Shown here piece after piece: positions 1 to 9,392 of a stretch of DNA of 25,787 nt. The stretch is from positions 1 through 25,787 of the forward strand of contig CALERO010000060.1 in NCBI GenBank assembly GCA_937907325.1, given 5' to 3'. The notes under the pieces are model-generated. The model was not told where the DNA came from, ran no database searches, and saw only the letters and a program-made list of their open reading frames with translations. Position 1 is the stretch's first letter, and each line of letters starts with the position of its first letter. The DNA is from UBA4716 sp002438865 (GTDB lineage: Bacteria > Bacillota > Clostridia > UBA1381). The position numbers were made by a program, and so were the translations under genes.

Positions 1-1
1 A

Positions 2-826
2 ATTAATATGATGAATGGACCGACACTTAAAAAGACAGTCAGTGTTACACCGGGAATTAATTATCAGTATGATACGCAGAATGGCGTAAAGATGTATGAT
101 CTGGCTAAACTTAGAATTGAGCAAGGAAGCAGTATATTGCCGTTCAATGTGGAAATCAATAAAGCAGCAGCACATAGCGGGGCGTATGGACTTCATGCAG
201 TATCAAATTATGCAAACTGGGTGAATCTGAAATTTGATCCTATTACGCTTGACAATACAAAAAAATACAGAGCAAGCGTATGGGCAAAGGCGGAAAATAT
301 TTCACGTGAGATATGGCTGTGTTCGGATAACACAGGCAAGGCAAAGATTGATAATAGCGGTGAGTGGAAAAAGTACAGCTTTGATATAAGTAATACAAGC
401 AGCTTTATTATGAATTTGCAGTCGGCTATGACAACCTTTACGGATTTATATGCAGATGATTTTGCAGTATATGAGCTTGACAATAATGGAGCAGAAATAG
501 GAGAAAATCTTTTGAAAAACGGCGGATTTGAGAATGTCTGCGGAGCAAAAGTAAGCAGTTATAAAAAATATCCACAGAGCGTCATAGCCGATTTTACCGC
601 ATATAATTACATAACAAACAAAACGTTATCCACGTCAATCATACTTGCGGTATATGATGATAACAATAAGCTGATTGATGTGACATATGATACAATTGAT
701 GTGCCAACATCAATGACAGACACAAAGAATTTGGCAGTACCCTATAAAGAAGGATACAAGGTCAAGGCATTTATCTGGGACAAGGATACAATGATCCCGA
801 TAACTGATGTAACGGATATTAATTAA
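2..826 (+). CDS. C-terminal part of a large, probably extracellular protein with a carbohydrate-binding-like module (5' partial)
   Basis: The reading frame is open to the left edge of the window, so this is the 3' end of a longer gene; the Met codons near position 8 are not a convincing start because no ribosome binding site can be seen. The first ~165 residues read like a beta-sandwich carbohydrate-binding module of the CBM4/9 type: a segment about how the ligand is arranged (AHSGAYGL), a YRASVWAK strand, a WKKYSFD strand, and a second repeat opening with ENLLKNGGFE near residue 165. The last ~80 residues resemble the Ig-like tail seen in clostridial cell-surface proteins (ending with VKAFIWD and PITD). 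No catalytic domain is in view. Only 23 bases separate it from the next gene, so it is probably co-transcribed with the glycosidases below and may capture or cut the polymer outside the cell. Surface location is inferred from the domain types, since the N-terminus is missing. Confidence 0.7.
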   Translation: MNMMNGPTLKKTVSVTPGINYQYDTQNGVKMYDLAKLRIEQGSSILPFNVEINKAAAHSGAYGLHAVSNYANWVNLKFDPITLDNTKKYRASVWAKAENISREIWLCSDNTGKAKIDNSGEWKKYSFDISNTSSFIMNLQSAMTTFTDLYADDFAVYELDNNGAEIGENLLKNGGFENVCGAKVSSYKKYPQSVIADFTAYNYITNKTLSTSIILAVYDDNNKLIDVTYDTIDVPTSMTDTKNLAVPYKEGYKVKAFIWDKDTMIPITDVTDIN

Positions 827-849
827 AAAAATAGCGAGGAAGATATGCA

Positions 850-2370
850 ATGATTTGGAATAAAATCGAGGTTATGGTAACAGATGAATGGGTTGATGTA
901 TCAGAATATTCTGATATAAGAATAAACATCAATGAACATGGGTGTGTTTTAATACAAGCAAAAAACATTCCATTAAAATATGTGCGTCTCATGACAGAAA
1001 CAGATATGACAGATGATAAAATTCTTGTTTTATCTGACACATGGGAACGAGCATATGGTGACCTTTCATGGAGAACTCCCGAATATCAAAGGATTATGCC
1101 ATGGTATTTTGCCGTCTTATATAATGAAAAGATACATTGTTTCGGAGTGAAGACACAGCCAAATTCCTTGTGTAGTTGGCAGATAGGAAATGGTAACATT
1201 CTTTTGAATATTGATGTAAGAAACGGCAGTAAGGGGATTGATTTAAAAGGAAGAACATTGGAGGCTTGCACTGTAGTTGAACATGAATATTCATGTGATG
1301 AATTCAGCGCAGTACAGGATTTTTGCGGAAAAATGTGTGATGCTCCACGTTTACCCAAACATCCAATCTATGGAGGAAATGATTGGTACTGCAACTATGG
1401 CAATAATACATTTGACAAAATAATAACTCATACAAAAAGAATTGTCGAATGCTCGCCCAAAGAGGGACAGCAACCATATATGGTTATTGACGATGGTTGG
1501 GAACTGTGCCACCATGATAATGGTTCAGATGTATTTTTTAACGGAGGCCCATGGAGGTATTGTAACGGTAATTTCGGAGACATGAAGGAATTAGCTGATG
1601 AGATAAAGGATTTAGGTGCAATTCCGGGGATATGGTTCAGACCTTTGTGGACAATTGAAAAAATACCCGAAGATGCTATATTAAGAAATGACGGTATAAA
1701 AATAACACTGGATCCGTCTTCGCCCAGTGCATTAAATATCATTTCAAATGACGTTTCGGTATTGAAAAATTGGGGATACAGGCTGATAAAACATGATTTT
1801 TCTACCTTTGATATTTTTGGGAAATGGGGATTTGAGACAGATAAACCAGAGAATGAAATAATTTTTTCGGACAAGACGAAAACCACTGCGGAAATCATAA
1901 AAAATTTATATCATGTTATTCGCAATGCAGCAGAAGATGATATGATTATTATGGGATGTAATACAATGAGTCATCTGTCAGCTGGGATTTTTGAAATTCA
2001 ACGGACGGGTGATGATACTAGCGGTAAGGAATGGGCAAGAACCAAAAAATACGGGATTAACACACTTGCATTCCGTATGCCGCAGCATAATAAATTTTAT
2101 TGTGCGGATGCTGACTGTGTAGGAATAACAAAGCAGATTTCGTGGGAGAAAAACAAACAGTGGTTAGATGTTTTGTCAAAAAGCGGAACCGCTTTGTTTG
2201 TGTCGATTGCTGAAGATGCGTATGACGATGAAATAAGGAAAGATATTACTTCCGCATTTAAAAAAGCGGCGGTAAATATGGAATCGTCATTGGCTTTGGA
2301 TTGGAAACAACACTGTATTCCTCAAAAGTGGAAGAGTAAGTATGGCACAGATGAATATGATTGGGACTGA
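850..2370 (+). CDS. GH36-like (clan GH-D) alpha-galactosidase family protein
   Basis: This 506-residue protein has the layout of clan GH-D retaining glycosidases: a beta-rich N-terminal part (about 1-165) and a TIM barrel (about 170-475). Visible motifs are MVIDDGWE (211-218), GIWFRPLW (260-267), LIKHDFS (312-318), whose Asp316 sits where the family nucleophile lies, GCN (369-371), and QRTGDD (384-389), whose Asp388/389 match the acid/base region. The expected activity is removal of terminal alpha-galactose or alpha-GalNAc; substrate specificity cannot be read. It is shorter than typical GH36 enzymes (~700 residues) and appears to lack most of the C-terminal beta domain. No signal peptide is visible, so it is probably cytoplasmic. 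The start at 850 is set by GAGGA at 836-840. It is the second gene of the + strand operon, 22 bases ahead of the first GH38 gene. Confidence 0.8.
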   Translation: MIWNKIEVMVTDEWVDVSEYSDIRININEHGCVLIQAKNIPLKYVRLMTETDMTDDKILVLSDTWERAYGDLSWRTPEYQRIMPWYFAVLYNEKIHCFGVKTQPNSLCSWQIGNGNILLNIDVRNGSKGIDLKGRTLEACTVVEHEYSCDEFSAVQDFCGKMCDAPRLPKHPIYGGNDWYCNYGNNTFDKIITHTKRIVECSPKEGQQPYMVIDDGWELCHHDNGSDVFFNGGPWRYCNGNFGDMKELADEIKDLGAIPGIWFRPLWTIEKIPEDAILRNDGIKITLDPSSPSALNIISNDVSVLKNWGYRLIKHDFSTFDIFGKWGFETDKPENEIIFSDKTKTTAEIIKNLYHVIRNAAEDDMIIMGCNTMSHLSAGIFEIQRTGDDTSGKEWARTKKYGINTLAFRMPQHNKFYCADADCVGITKQISWEKNKQWLDVLSKSGTALFVSIAEDAYDDEIRKDITSAFKKAAVNMESSLALDWKQHCIPQKWKSKYGTDEYDWD

Positions 2371-2392
2371 AGTGAGCAATGGAGGAATAACA

Positions 2393-5215
2393 ATGGAAAA
2401 ACAATATAAAATGCACGTAATAACAGGAACACATTGGGACAGAGAATGGCGGCACACGGCGGAGCAGTCAAAGCTGCGGCTTATGGATTTGATTGATTCA
2501 ATCCTTGACATTCTCGAAAAAGACCCCAAATACAATTCGTTCATTCTTGATGGCGGAACAATCGTTTTGGAGGATTACTTTACAGTCCGCCCGGAAAAGA
2601 AAGAGTTGATAAAGGAGCTTATAGAGAAGAAAAAGCTCTTTATCGTAAACTGGTACACACTGCCCGAAACCTATACGGTTGCGCCGGAAGCATTAATCAG
2701 AAATCTGCTTTTAGGCACAAAAATGGCAAAGGAATACGGCGGTGCAATGAGAGCCGGATATACGGCGACAGGCTATGGTCAGACAAGCCAGTTGCCACAG
2801 ATTTATGACGGATTCGGTATTGAAACAGCTATGTTCTATCGTGGCACAAATAAATATGAGCTGCCGGAACTGTTTAAATGGGAGGCTCTTGACGGAACTC
2901 AGATTTATGTGCATAAGACATTTGATGAGGTAACTCGTACCAACTGGTATTTTTATGTGTACGACCTGATTGCACTCGGAAAAGGCACAAAGGATTTAAG
3001 TTATACATATAAAAAGGAATGTGAACCGGTACATCTCTGTGATGATGTGCTTTATGAAAAGGCAATCAAGCAGACGATTGATACGCCGACATTTGACAAG
3101 AGCGACGAGGGGCTCAAAAAAGCACTTAAAAATATTACGGATCAGGCTATGCCTTACGCAATAGGAAATCATCTTTTGGCACTTAACATGGAGGACAATG
3201 CAGAGCCGCATCCGCTTCATTCGGAAATGGTTAAGGCGATGAATGATATATCGGACGATATTGAAATTGTTCAGGATGATATGGATTCATATATGGATAC
3301 GATTATTGCAGAAAATAAGGACAAGGATTTATTTGTTCATAAGGGTGAACTTCGGTATGAGGCGGTTGACCTCGGTAGCTGGAGCGGACTCTATGGTGTT
3401 ACGCATGCATCAAGAGTGAAATTAAAGCTTGTCAATGAGAATGCGGAAACCAACCTTATAAACTTAGCGGAGCCTTTGGCGGCTTTTGCGTCTGCTTATG
3501 GTGCGGAATATCCGAAAACAAACCTTGACAGAGCTTGGAAAGGACTTCTTGCAAACCATGCGCATGACAGCATAGTCGGCTGTGCCGTAGACAGAGCGCA
3601 TGAGGACGCAATGTATAATTTCTCCGTTGCCAAAACTGTGGCGGAGGAAGTTATGGGCAGAAGTATGGTGTCTTTGTTTGAAAAAATAGATACATCAAAG
3701 AACTTTAATTTTGATACCGATTTTACTTTTATCATTTTCAATACGCTTGCACAAAGCCGTAAAAGTGTAATTGAGGTTGTAATGGATTTGCCGAAAAATA
3801 TCTCGTTTGCAGGGACAAACGACTCTGTCGGTGTCGGCAGCGGTGCGGACGCAGGTATGCTGTTTTATGATATTGTGGACGAAAACGGCAACAAAGTTGA
3901 TTTTGTTGAAATTTCGGCTGAAAATATCAAGATGAGCGTTGAAAGAAAATATGATACCGCAACTGCATTTTCAGCTGTTCGCCGCAGACTGCTTATCAAC
4001 GTAGACGTGCCGCCGATGGGATATTCGACCTATGCTTTAAGACTTCGTGAACCGGAATTTGTGTATAAATCAACAATCGGAGATAACCGTGAATTTATCG
4101 CAAATGATTCGGGAGTTCTGGAAAATGAGTATTTGAAAATTACGCTTAATTCAAACGGTACATTCTCGATGCTCGATAAGGAAAACGGAAAATTGTATGA
4201 GAATATGCACTACTTTACCGATGAGGGACAGGTGGGTTCTGCTCACAAATACGTTACACCGGTGAGAAATCCGATGATAACAAGCCTTGGCAATCATGCG
4301 GAAATTACACTGATAGAAAACAATGCTCTGCGGGGAATATTTGAAATTAAAATGACAATGGAAATTCCGGCGGCGGCAACTCTTGACGGCCGTGACAGAC
4401 TGCGTGAAAAGGTGCTTTTGCCGATTACATACAGACTGATTCTCGAAAAAGGCAAAAAATATCTCAGCGTAAAAACCAAACTTACGAACAAGGCAAGGGA
4501 TCACAAGCTATATGTTAATTTCCCGACAAATATCAATACTGATTTTGATTATGCGGAATCTGCGTTTGCAGTGGAAAGAAGAAGTATTAAGCATAAGGTT
4601 ATGAAGGATAATACGGAGCCGTTCGCACCATGCCACCCGATGCAGAATTTCTGCGGAGTATCGGACGGTGAAAAGGGTATTGCATTTTTCTCGGGCGGAT
4701 TGCGTGAATATGAAATTCGTGACGATGCCGCAAGAACAATGGCAATCACACTGCTCCGTACACAGCGAGCATATATGACGGCAAATCCGGATATGACACC
4801 CGAAGAATTTGATAAATATACGGGTATGCACTCATTCGGTGACATTGAATATAACTATGCGATTTATCCGCATAAAGGCTCATGGGAGGACGGAAATGTT
4901 CAGGAACAGGCATATGATTTCAAGGTAAAGCTGAAAGCAATTCAGGGCGTACCTCATGAGGGCATATTGCCGTGCCGTTACAGCTTTGTTGAAACAAATA
5001 ACGAAAATATTGTGCTTGCGGCGGTAAAACAGAGCGAAGATAAGACGGGAATTATTATTAGATTGTGGAATAAGTCCGATAAAGATGAAAAGCTTGATGT
5101 TACGGTTAATTTTCCGCACAAGGATATTAAGCTGGTAAAGATGAATGAAACCGAAACGGAGCAGACAAATATAATCGGAGCGCATAAGATAATAACGCTT
5201 AAAGCGATGATATGA
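2393..5215 (+). CDS. GH38 family alpha-mannosidase-like protein A, catalytic Asp apparently replaced
   Basis: The start at 2393 (940 residues) is preferred over an ATG at 2342 because GGAGG lies at 2381-2385, and the upstream ATG would overlap the previous gene without a ribosome site. The N-terminal segment GTHWDREW carries the HxD zinc ligands (His14, Asp16), and NHAHDSIVG holds the later zinc histidine (His391) with Asp392. The block that normally reads like PDSFGQ, with the Asp that is both nucleophile and zinc ligand in GH38, here reads ATGYGQ: Thr126 (codon ACA, 2768-2770) replaces Asp, while the following TSQLPQI is family-typical. The remaining ~500 residues are the beta-sandwich domains usual for GH38. 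GH38 enzymes cleave alpha-mannosides; this one may be inactive, act by another mechanism, or belong to a divergent clade. No signal peptide. Its stop overlaps the reading region of the next GH38 gene. Confidence 0.85.
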   Translation: MEKQYKMHVITGTHWDREWRHTAEQSKLRLMDLIDSILDILEKDPKYNSFILDGGTIVLEDYFTVRPEKKELIKELIEKKKLFIVNWYTLPETYTVAPEALIRNLLLGTKMAKEYGGAMRAGYTATGYGQTSQLPQIYDGFGIETAMFYRGTNKYELPELFKWEALDGTQIYVHKTFDEVTRTNWYFYVYDLIALGKGTKDLSYTYKKECEPVHLCDDVLYEKAIKQTIDTPTFDKSDEGLKKALKNITDQAMPYAIGNHLLALNMEDNAEPHPLHSEMVKAMNDISDDIEIVQDDMDSYMDTIIAENKDKDLFVHKGELRYEAVDLGSWSGLYGVTHASRVKLKLVNENAETNLINLAEPLAAFASAYGAEYPKTNLDRAWKGLLANHAHDSIVGCAVDRAHEDAMYNFSVAKTVAEEVMGRSMVSLFEKIDTSKNFNFDTDFTFIIFNTLAQSRKSVIEVVMDLPKNISFAGTNDSVGVGSGADAGMLFYDIVDENGNKVDFVEISAENIKMSVERKYDTATAFSAVRRRLLINVDVPPMGYSTYALRLREPEFVYKSTIGDNREFIANDSGVLENEYLKITLNSNGTFSMLDKENGKLYENMHYFTDEGQVGSAHKYVTPVRNPMITSLGNHAEITLIENNALRGIFEIKMTMEIPAAATLDGRDRLREKVLLPITYRLILEKGKKYLSVKTKLTNKARDHKLYVNFPTNINTDFDYAESAFAVERRSIKHKVMKDNTEPFAPCHPMQNFCGVSDGEKGIAFFSGGLREYEIRDDAARTMAITLLRTQRAYMTANPDMTPEEFDKYTGMHSFGDIEYNYAIYPHKGSWEDGNVQEQAYDFKVKLKAIQGVPHEGILPCRYSFVETNNENIVLAAVKQSEDKTGIIIRLWNKSDKDEKLDVTVNFPHKDIKLVKMNETETEQTNIIGAHKIITLKAMI

Positions 5216-5226
5216 CGGAGGAAACA

Positions 5227-7614
5227 ATGAGAAAAATACATCTGATATGCAATGCACACCTTGATCCGGTATGGCTATGGCAAAGAACAGAGGGCATGGC
5301 GGAGGCAATGTCGACATTCAGAATAGCGGCAGATTTTTGCGAAAAATATGACGGCTTTGTGTTTAATCACAATGAATCGGTATTGTACGAATGGGTGCAG
5401 GAGAATGAGCCGGAGCTTTTTGAAAGAATACAAAAGCTTGTAAAGCAAGGTAAATGGCGTGTAATGAGTGGCTGGTATTTGCAGCCGGACGTATTGATGC
5501 CTTGCGGTGAGTCGATTATACGTCAAATAAAGACGGGAAATGATTTTTTTGAAAAATATTTTGGAAAAATCCCCAAAACAGCTATCAGCTTTGATGCTTT
5601 CGGACATTCAAGAGGTCTGGTGCAGATTTTGAAAAAGTGCGGATATGATAATTACGCATATCTGCGGCCGAGAGAAAAAGAGTGCGGTCCGTTTGTCTGG
5701 AAAGGCTTTGACGGCAGCACGGTTACGGCATTTAAACTTTATGAATGGTACAATACGCCAAAGGGTGAAGCACTTGAACGGATTGAAAGATATAACAAGG
5801 ATTTCCCCAAAAGACAGCTGAATCTCGTAACATGGGGGATTGGCAATCATGGCGGAGGACCGAGCGAAAAGGATTTAAACGATATTAATCATTTTGCGGA
5901 GAAATGCAGTGATACGGAAATTGTTCACTCGGATTTTGACGCATATTTTGATGAGCTTGACAGATCAGACTTGGAGGTTGTCGATAAGTCACTCACACAT
6001 TGTATGATTGGCTGTTATACCTCTATGGCACGGGTAAAACAGGGACACAGAAGGCTTGAAAATATGCTTTCAATGTGTGAAAAAATGCTGTGTCAAAGCA
6101 AAGTTAAATACGATAAAAAACAGCTTGAAGAAGCAGAAAAAGCTTTGCTTTTTACAGAATTTCACGATGTTTTGCCCGGTTCGGCAATCAAAAAGGTTGA
6201 AGATGACAGTTTAAGGCTGATAGGATACGGCAGTGAAATTCTCGACAGACTGATTTCAAAAGCATTTTTTAAACTTTGTGACGGTCAGAAAAAGGCAACA
6301 GAGGGTGAAATTCCGGTTATGGTATACAATCCGCATCCGTATGCAGTGGGGTCGGATTTTGAAGTTGAATTTCAGATGGCTGAACAAAATCATCCTCGAA
6401 ACGGTATTTTCAATATCAAGGTCAAAAACGAAAACGGTGAATATATCCCGTGTCAGCTTGAACAGGAGGACAGTGCGCACGGTATGGACTGGCGCAAAAA
6501 GGTTGTGTTCCATGCAACAGCGGCTCCGATGGGGATTACACGTTTTGACTGTGAGCTTGAACGTGATATGAATTTCGTGAAAATACAGCCGCATGCCGAG
6601 GAAAATAACAGGATTGTACTGAAAAATAAGTATCTTGAAATTGAAATAGACAAAATAACAGGAGAAATTGAAAAATATCTGTTTGACGGCAAAGAGGCTA
6701 TTCATTCAATCAAATTAAAGGCTTATAGAGATAATGCCGATCCGTGGGGCATGGAGGTTGACAGTTTTTATGAATGTATCGGCGAATTTGTGCCGAAAGA
6801 GTCGGCGAGGGTGATTGAAAACGGTGCAGTAAGAACAAAGGTACAGACTGTTTGGGAATACGGTAGTTCATCGGCTGTGATAACATATATATTCTCCCAA
6901 AATTCAGAATATCTCGATATGGACGTAAAAATGCTTTCTGCCGATGAAAATGTTATGTATAAACTGTGTGTTGATACGGCGCTTGATAGTACGGCAAAGG
7001 CATATTGTCAGACGATGTTCGGCACAGAGGAAACGCATAAACAGGGACGGGAAAGTGTATTCCAGAAATGGTGCGGCTTGAATGACGGTAAAAATTCCGT
7101 AAGTGTTCTGAATAGCGGAACATACGGCGGCAGCTTTGAGGATAGCGAAATCAGAATATCGCTTATGAGAACTCCGGTGTATTCCGCACATCCCGTTGAC
7201 GGCGTGGATTTAGCACCAAATGACAGGATATATAATCATATAGATATGGGTGAGCGCAATTTTGAATTCAGAATATGTGTAAACGAAGAATTTACAGATA
7301 GTGAGGCGGAAATATTTAATCAGAAACCGTTTGTTCTGTCATTTTTTCCGTCCGGAAACGGAGAAAGAGCGTATAGCACTGTCAGCATCGATAACAAAAA
7401 TATTATTCTTTCGGCACTTAAAGCGGAGGAAAACGGTGTATTGGTGCGGCTATATAATTCTGCAAATGATTTGCAGAAATGCAGCTTGCAAGTAGGCGAA
7501 AATAATTTTGAAATCACGCTTGAACCGTTTGAGGTTAAAACTGTAATGATAAACGGAACAGATATAACAGAAACAGATATGTTGGGAAGAAAACAGATAT
7601 GCATGAGATATTAA
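5227..7614 (+). CDS. GH38 alpha-mannosidase B
   Basis: A 795-residue GH38 protein with a complete set of expected residues: NAHLDPVWLW gives zinc ligands His11 and Asp13, ISFDAFGHS gives the nucleophile/zinc ligand Asp123, and TEFHDVLPGS gives His313 and Asp314. GIGNHGGGPS around 204-213 is also typical of the family. The reaction is retaining hydrolysis of alpha-linked mannose from oligosaccharides; linkage preference cannot be told. The start at 5227 follows GGAGG at 5217-5221; an ATG at 5212 overlaps the previous stop (ATGA) but has no ribosome site of its own. No signal peptide, so probably cytoplasmic. It is only distantly similar to the neighbouring GH38 A, so the pair is not a recent duplication. 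Its end overlaps the start of the HAD gene by 16 bases, which suggests translational coupling. Confidence 0.92.
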   Translation: MRKIHLICNAHLDPVWLWQRTEGMAEAMSTFRIAADFCEKYDGFVFNHNESVLYEWVQENEPELFERIQKLVKQGKWRVMSGWYLQPDVLMPCGESIIRQIKTGNDFFEKYFGKIPKTAISFDAFGHSRGLVQILKKCGYDNYAYLRPREKECGPFVWKGFDGSTVTAFKLYEWYNTPKGEALERIERYNKDFPKRQLNLVTWGIGNHGGGPSEKDLNDINHFAEKCSDTEIVHSDFDAYFDELDRSDLEVVDKSLTHCMIGCYTSMARVKQGHRRLENMLSMCEKMLCQSKVKYDKKQLEEAEKALLFTEFHDVLPGSAIKKVEDDSLRLIGYGSEILDRLISKAFFKLCDGQKKATEGEIPVMVYNPHPYAVGSDFEVEFQMAEQNHPRNGIFNIKVKNENGEYIPCQLEQEDSAHGMDWRKKVVFHATAAPMGITRFDCELERDMNFVKIQPHAEENNRIVLKNKYLEIEIDKITGEIEKYLFDGKEAIHSIKLKAYRDNADPWGMEVDSFYECIGEFVPKESARVIENGAVRTKVQTVWEYGSSSAVITYIFSQNSEYLDMDVKMLSADENVMYKLCVDTALDSTAKAYCQTMFGTEETHKQGRESVFQKWCGLNDGKNSVSVLNSGTYGGSFEDSEIRISLMRTPVYSAHPVDGVDLAPNDRIYNHIDMGERNFEFRICVNEEFTDSEAEIFNQKPFVLSFFPSGNGERAYSTVSIDNKNIILSALKAEENGVLVRLYNSANDLQKCSLQVGENNFEITLEPFEVKTVMINGTDITETDMLGRKQICMRY

Positions 7615-8525
7615 AAAGTGATTTTTTTGAAACAGGAAAGGACGGAGTGAGGAAAATCCTCACTCCGGACGATAAAAAGATTGACATAGTCGAATTTGAC
7701 GATAAGAAATTATGTGTTGTGAAAAGCGGTATGGGGTATCCTGCGATTTATCCGATGTATGAAACACACTTTGAGCCGAAAGCCGAGGCGATACTTATGG
7801 ACTTGGACGGTACAAGCGTGCACAGCGAGAACTTTTGGATGTGGGTTATTGAGCGCACAACCGCACAGCTTATAGGCGATAATAATTTTAAACGTGAAAC
7901 TGAGGACGAGCCCTTTATTTCGGGACATAGTGTATCAGAGCATTTGCAGTATATGATTGACAAGTATGCAAAAGGTGAAAGCTTGGAATTGGCAAGACAG
8001 TATTACTTTGAAATTGTAAACCATGAAATGGACGAGATTTTAAAAGGTAGAGGAAAACAGGACGCATTTACTCCTGCACCGAACTTGAAAGAGTTTTTGT
8101 TGACAGTTAAAAAAGAGGGCATAAAGATTGGTCTTGTCACAAGCGGACTCTATGAAAAGGCAATGCCGGAGATAATCTCAGCATTTAAGCAGCTCAATAT
8201 GGGTGATCCAGTGGATTTTTATGACAGCATCATCACAGCCGGACAGGCTTTAAGAAAAGGTCAGACGGGTACGCTCGGTGAGCTTGAACCAAAACCGCAC
8301 CCGTGGCTTTATGCCGAAACCGCAAGAGTGGGACTCGGAATGCCATTTGAGCATCGGCATAAAGTGATTGGAGTGGAGGACAGTTCTGCCGGTGTTGTGT
8401 CAATAAAGCTTGCGGGATTTAGCTGTGTCGGTATATCCGGGGGCAATATTGACAAAGCAGGCATTGGCGATATGTGTGATTACAGAGTGAACAATCTGGC
8501 AGATATTTTGAAAATAATATTATAA
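7599..8525 (+). CDS. HAD superfamily hydrolase / beta-phosphoglucomutase-like protein with N-terminal extension
   Basis: A 308-residue protein with all HAD motifs: LMDLDGTSVHSE (Asp68 nucleophile, Asp70), GLVTSG (motif II Thr), the Lys of EPKPHP (motif III) and GVEDSSAGV (motif IV acidic pair). The helical cap between motifs I and II puts it with the beta-phosphoglucomutase/phosphatase branch. In this operon a sugar phosphatase or phosphomutase acting on a released hexose phosphate is a reasonable guess, but the substrate cannot be read. About 60 residues precede the HAD core, which most relatives lack; the extension is rich in Asp and Lys and has no recognised domain. Ribosome-site-like GGGAAG lies at 7584-7589 inside the end of the GH38 B gene, supporting the overlapping start. 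Confidence 0.85.
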   Translation: MHEILKSDFFETGKDGVRKILTPDDKKIDIVEFDDKKLCVVKSGMGYPAIYPMYETHFEPKAEAILMDLDGTSVHSENFWMWVIERTTAQLIGDNNFKRETEDEPFISGHSVSEHLQYMIDKYAKGESLELARQYYFEIVNHEMDEILKGRGKQDAFTPAPNLKEFLLTVKKEGIKIGLVTSGLYEKAMPEIISAFKQLNMGDPVDFYDSIITAGQALRKGQTGTLGELEPKPHPWLYAETARVGLGMPFEHRHKVIGVEDSSAGVVSIKLAGFSCVGISGGNIDKAGIGDMCDYRVNNLADILKIIL

Positions 8526-8538
8526 ACGGAGTATGAAA

Positions 8539-9390
8539 ATGGATATAAAGGATATTTGCATAAGAGACCCGTACATACTGCCGTATAAAGGCGTGTACTA
8601 TATGTACGGAAAAACAAATCCAACAAATTTTTGTGTATATAAAAGCAGTGATTTAAAAGAATGGTCTGAACCAGAAACTGTGTTTGAAAAAACTGCGGAT
8701 TTTTGGGCGGACAGAGATTTCTGGGCGCCGGAGGTGCATGAGTACAAGGGCAGATTTTATATGTTTGCAAGCTTTAAAGCGGAAAATCGCCACCGTGCAA
8801 CACAAATACTTGTATCGGATAAGCCGGACGGACAATTCAAGCCGCTGACCGATATGCCGATTACACCGAAAGAATGGGAGTGTCTGGACGGAACACTGTA
8901 TATGGATAAGAAAGGTAAGCCGTATATTGTTTTTTGTCATGAATGGACGCAGATAGGCGACGGAACCATTTGTTCTATGGAGCTTTCGAACGATTTAAAA
9001 ACAGCAGTTGGCGAACCAAAACTTTTATGGAAAGCATCTGATTATTTGGGAACTGTAGATATGAATGAGCAAAATTCAAAGGTAACTGACGGACCGTTTT
9101 TATACAGAATGGAAGATGGGGAACTAATATGTATCTGGTCTACATTTACTGAAAACGGATATTCGGAAATTGTATCAAGAAGTGATAACGGTGATATTGG
9201 CGGCAAATGGACTTGCGATAAAATACCGTTGTCTGCCCGGCATGGAGGACATGGTATGATTTTTAAAGCAGTTGACGGCACTGCAATGTTTATCATGCAT
9301 TGTCCGAACGATTCGCCATTGGAAAGAGCGGTAATATATCACATTGAAGAAAGCGGTACAGAAATCAAATTAGCAGAAAGGATAGAATAG
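8539..9390 (+). CDS. GH43-like five-bladed beta-propeller glycosidase
   Basis: The start at 8539 (283 residues) is preferred because GGAG at 8528-8531 sits 7 bases before it; the ATG at 8533 is too close. The sequence has the GH43 pattern: IRDPYI with catalytic base Asp10, FWAPEV, LDGTLY with the pKa-tuning Asp117, VTDGPFLY at the general acid position, and GGHGM with the structural His238. In classic GH43 the general acid is Glu in an EGP motif; here it is Asp184 in TDGP, a variant I believe also occurs in some poorly described GH43 relatives. Likely substrates of the family are arabinosides, xylosides or galactosides; the specificity here is unknown. No signal peptide, so it is likely cytoplasmic. 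It lies in the middle of the glycosidase operon, 13 bases after the HAD gene and 2 before the esterase gene. Confidence 0.82.
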   Translation: MDIKDICIRDPYILPYKGVYYMYGKTNPTNFCVYKSSDLKEWSEPETVFEKTADFWADRDFWAPEVHEYKGRFYMFASFKAENRHRATQILVSDKPDGQFKPLTDMPITPKEWECLDGTLYMDKKGKPYIVFCHEWTQIGDGTICSMELSNDLKTAVGEPKLLWKASDYLGTVDMNEQNSKVTDGPFLYRMEDGELICIWSTFTENGYSEIVSRSDNGDIGGKWTCDKIPLSARHGGHGMIFKAVDGTAMFIMHCPNDSPLERAVIYHIEESGTEIKLAERIE

Positions 9391-9392
9391 TT

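Noticed and set aside
2342..2392. Longer N-terminus for GH38 A starting at 2342
   Set aside because: It would overlap the GH36 stop and has no ribosome site; GGAGG at 2381-2385 is placed for ATG 2393, and family similarity starts just after it.
2258..5317. Numerous minus-strand open frames of 60-150 codons opposite the glycosidases
   Set aside because: They have no ribosome sites, no domain-like sequence, and lie wholly inside well-supported genes on the other strand.
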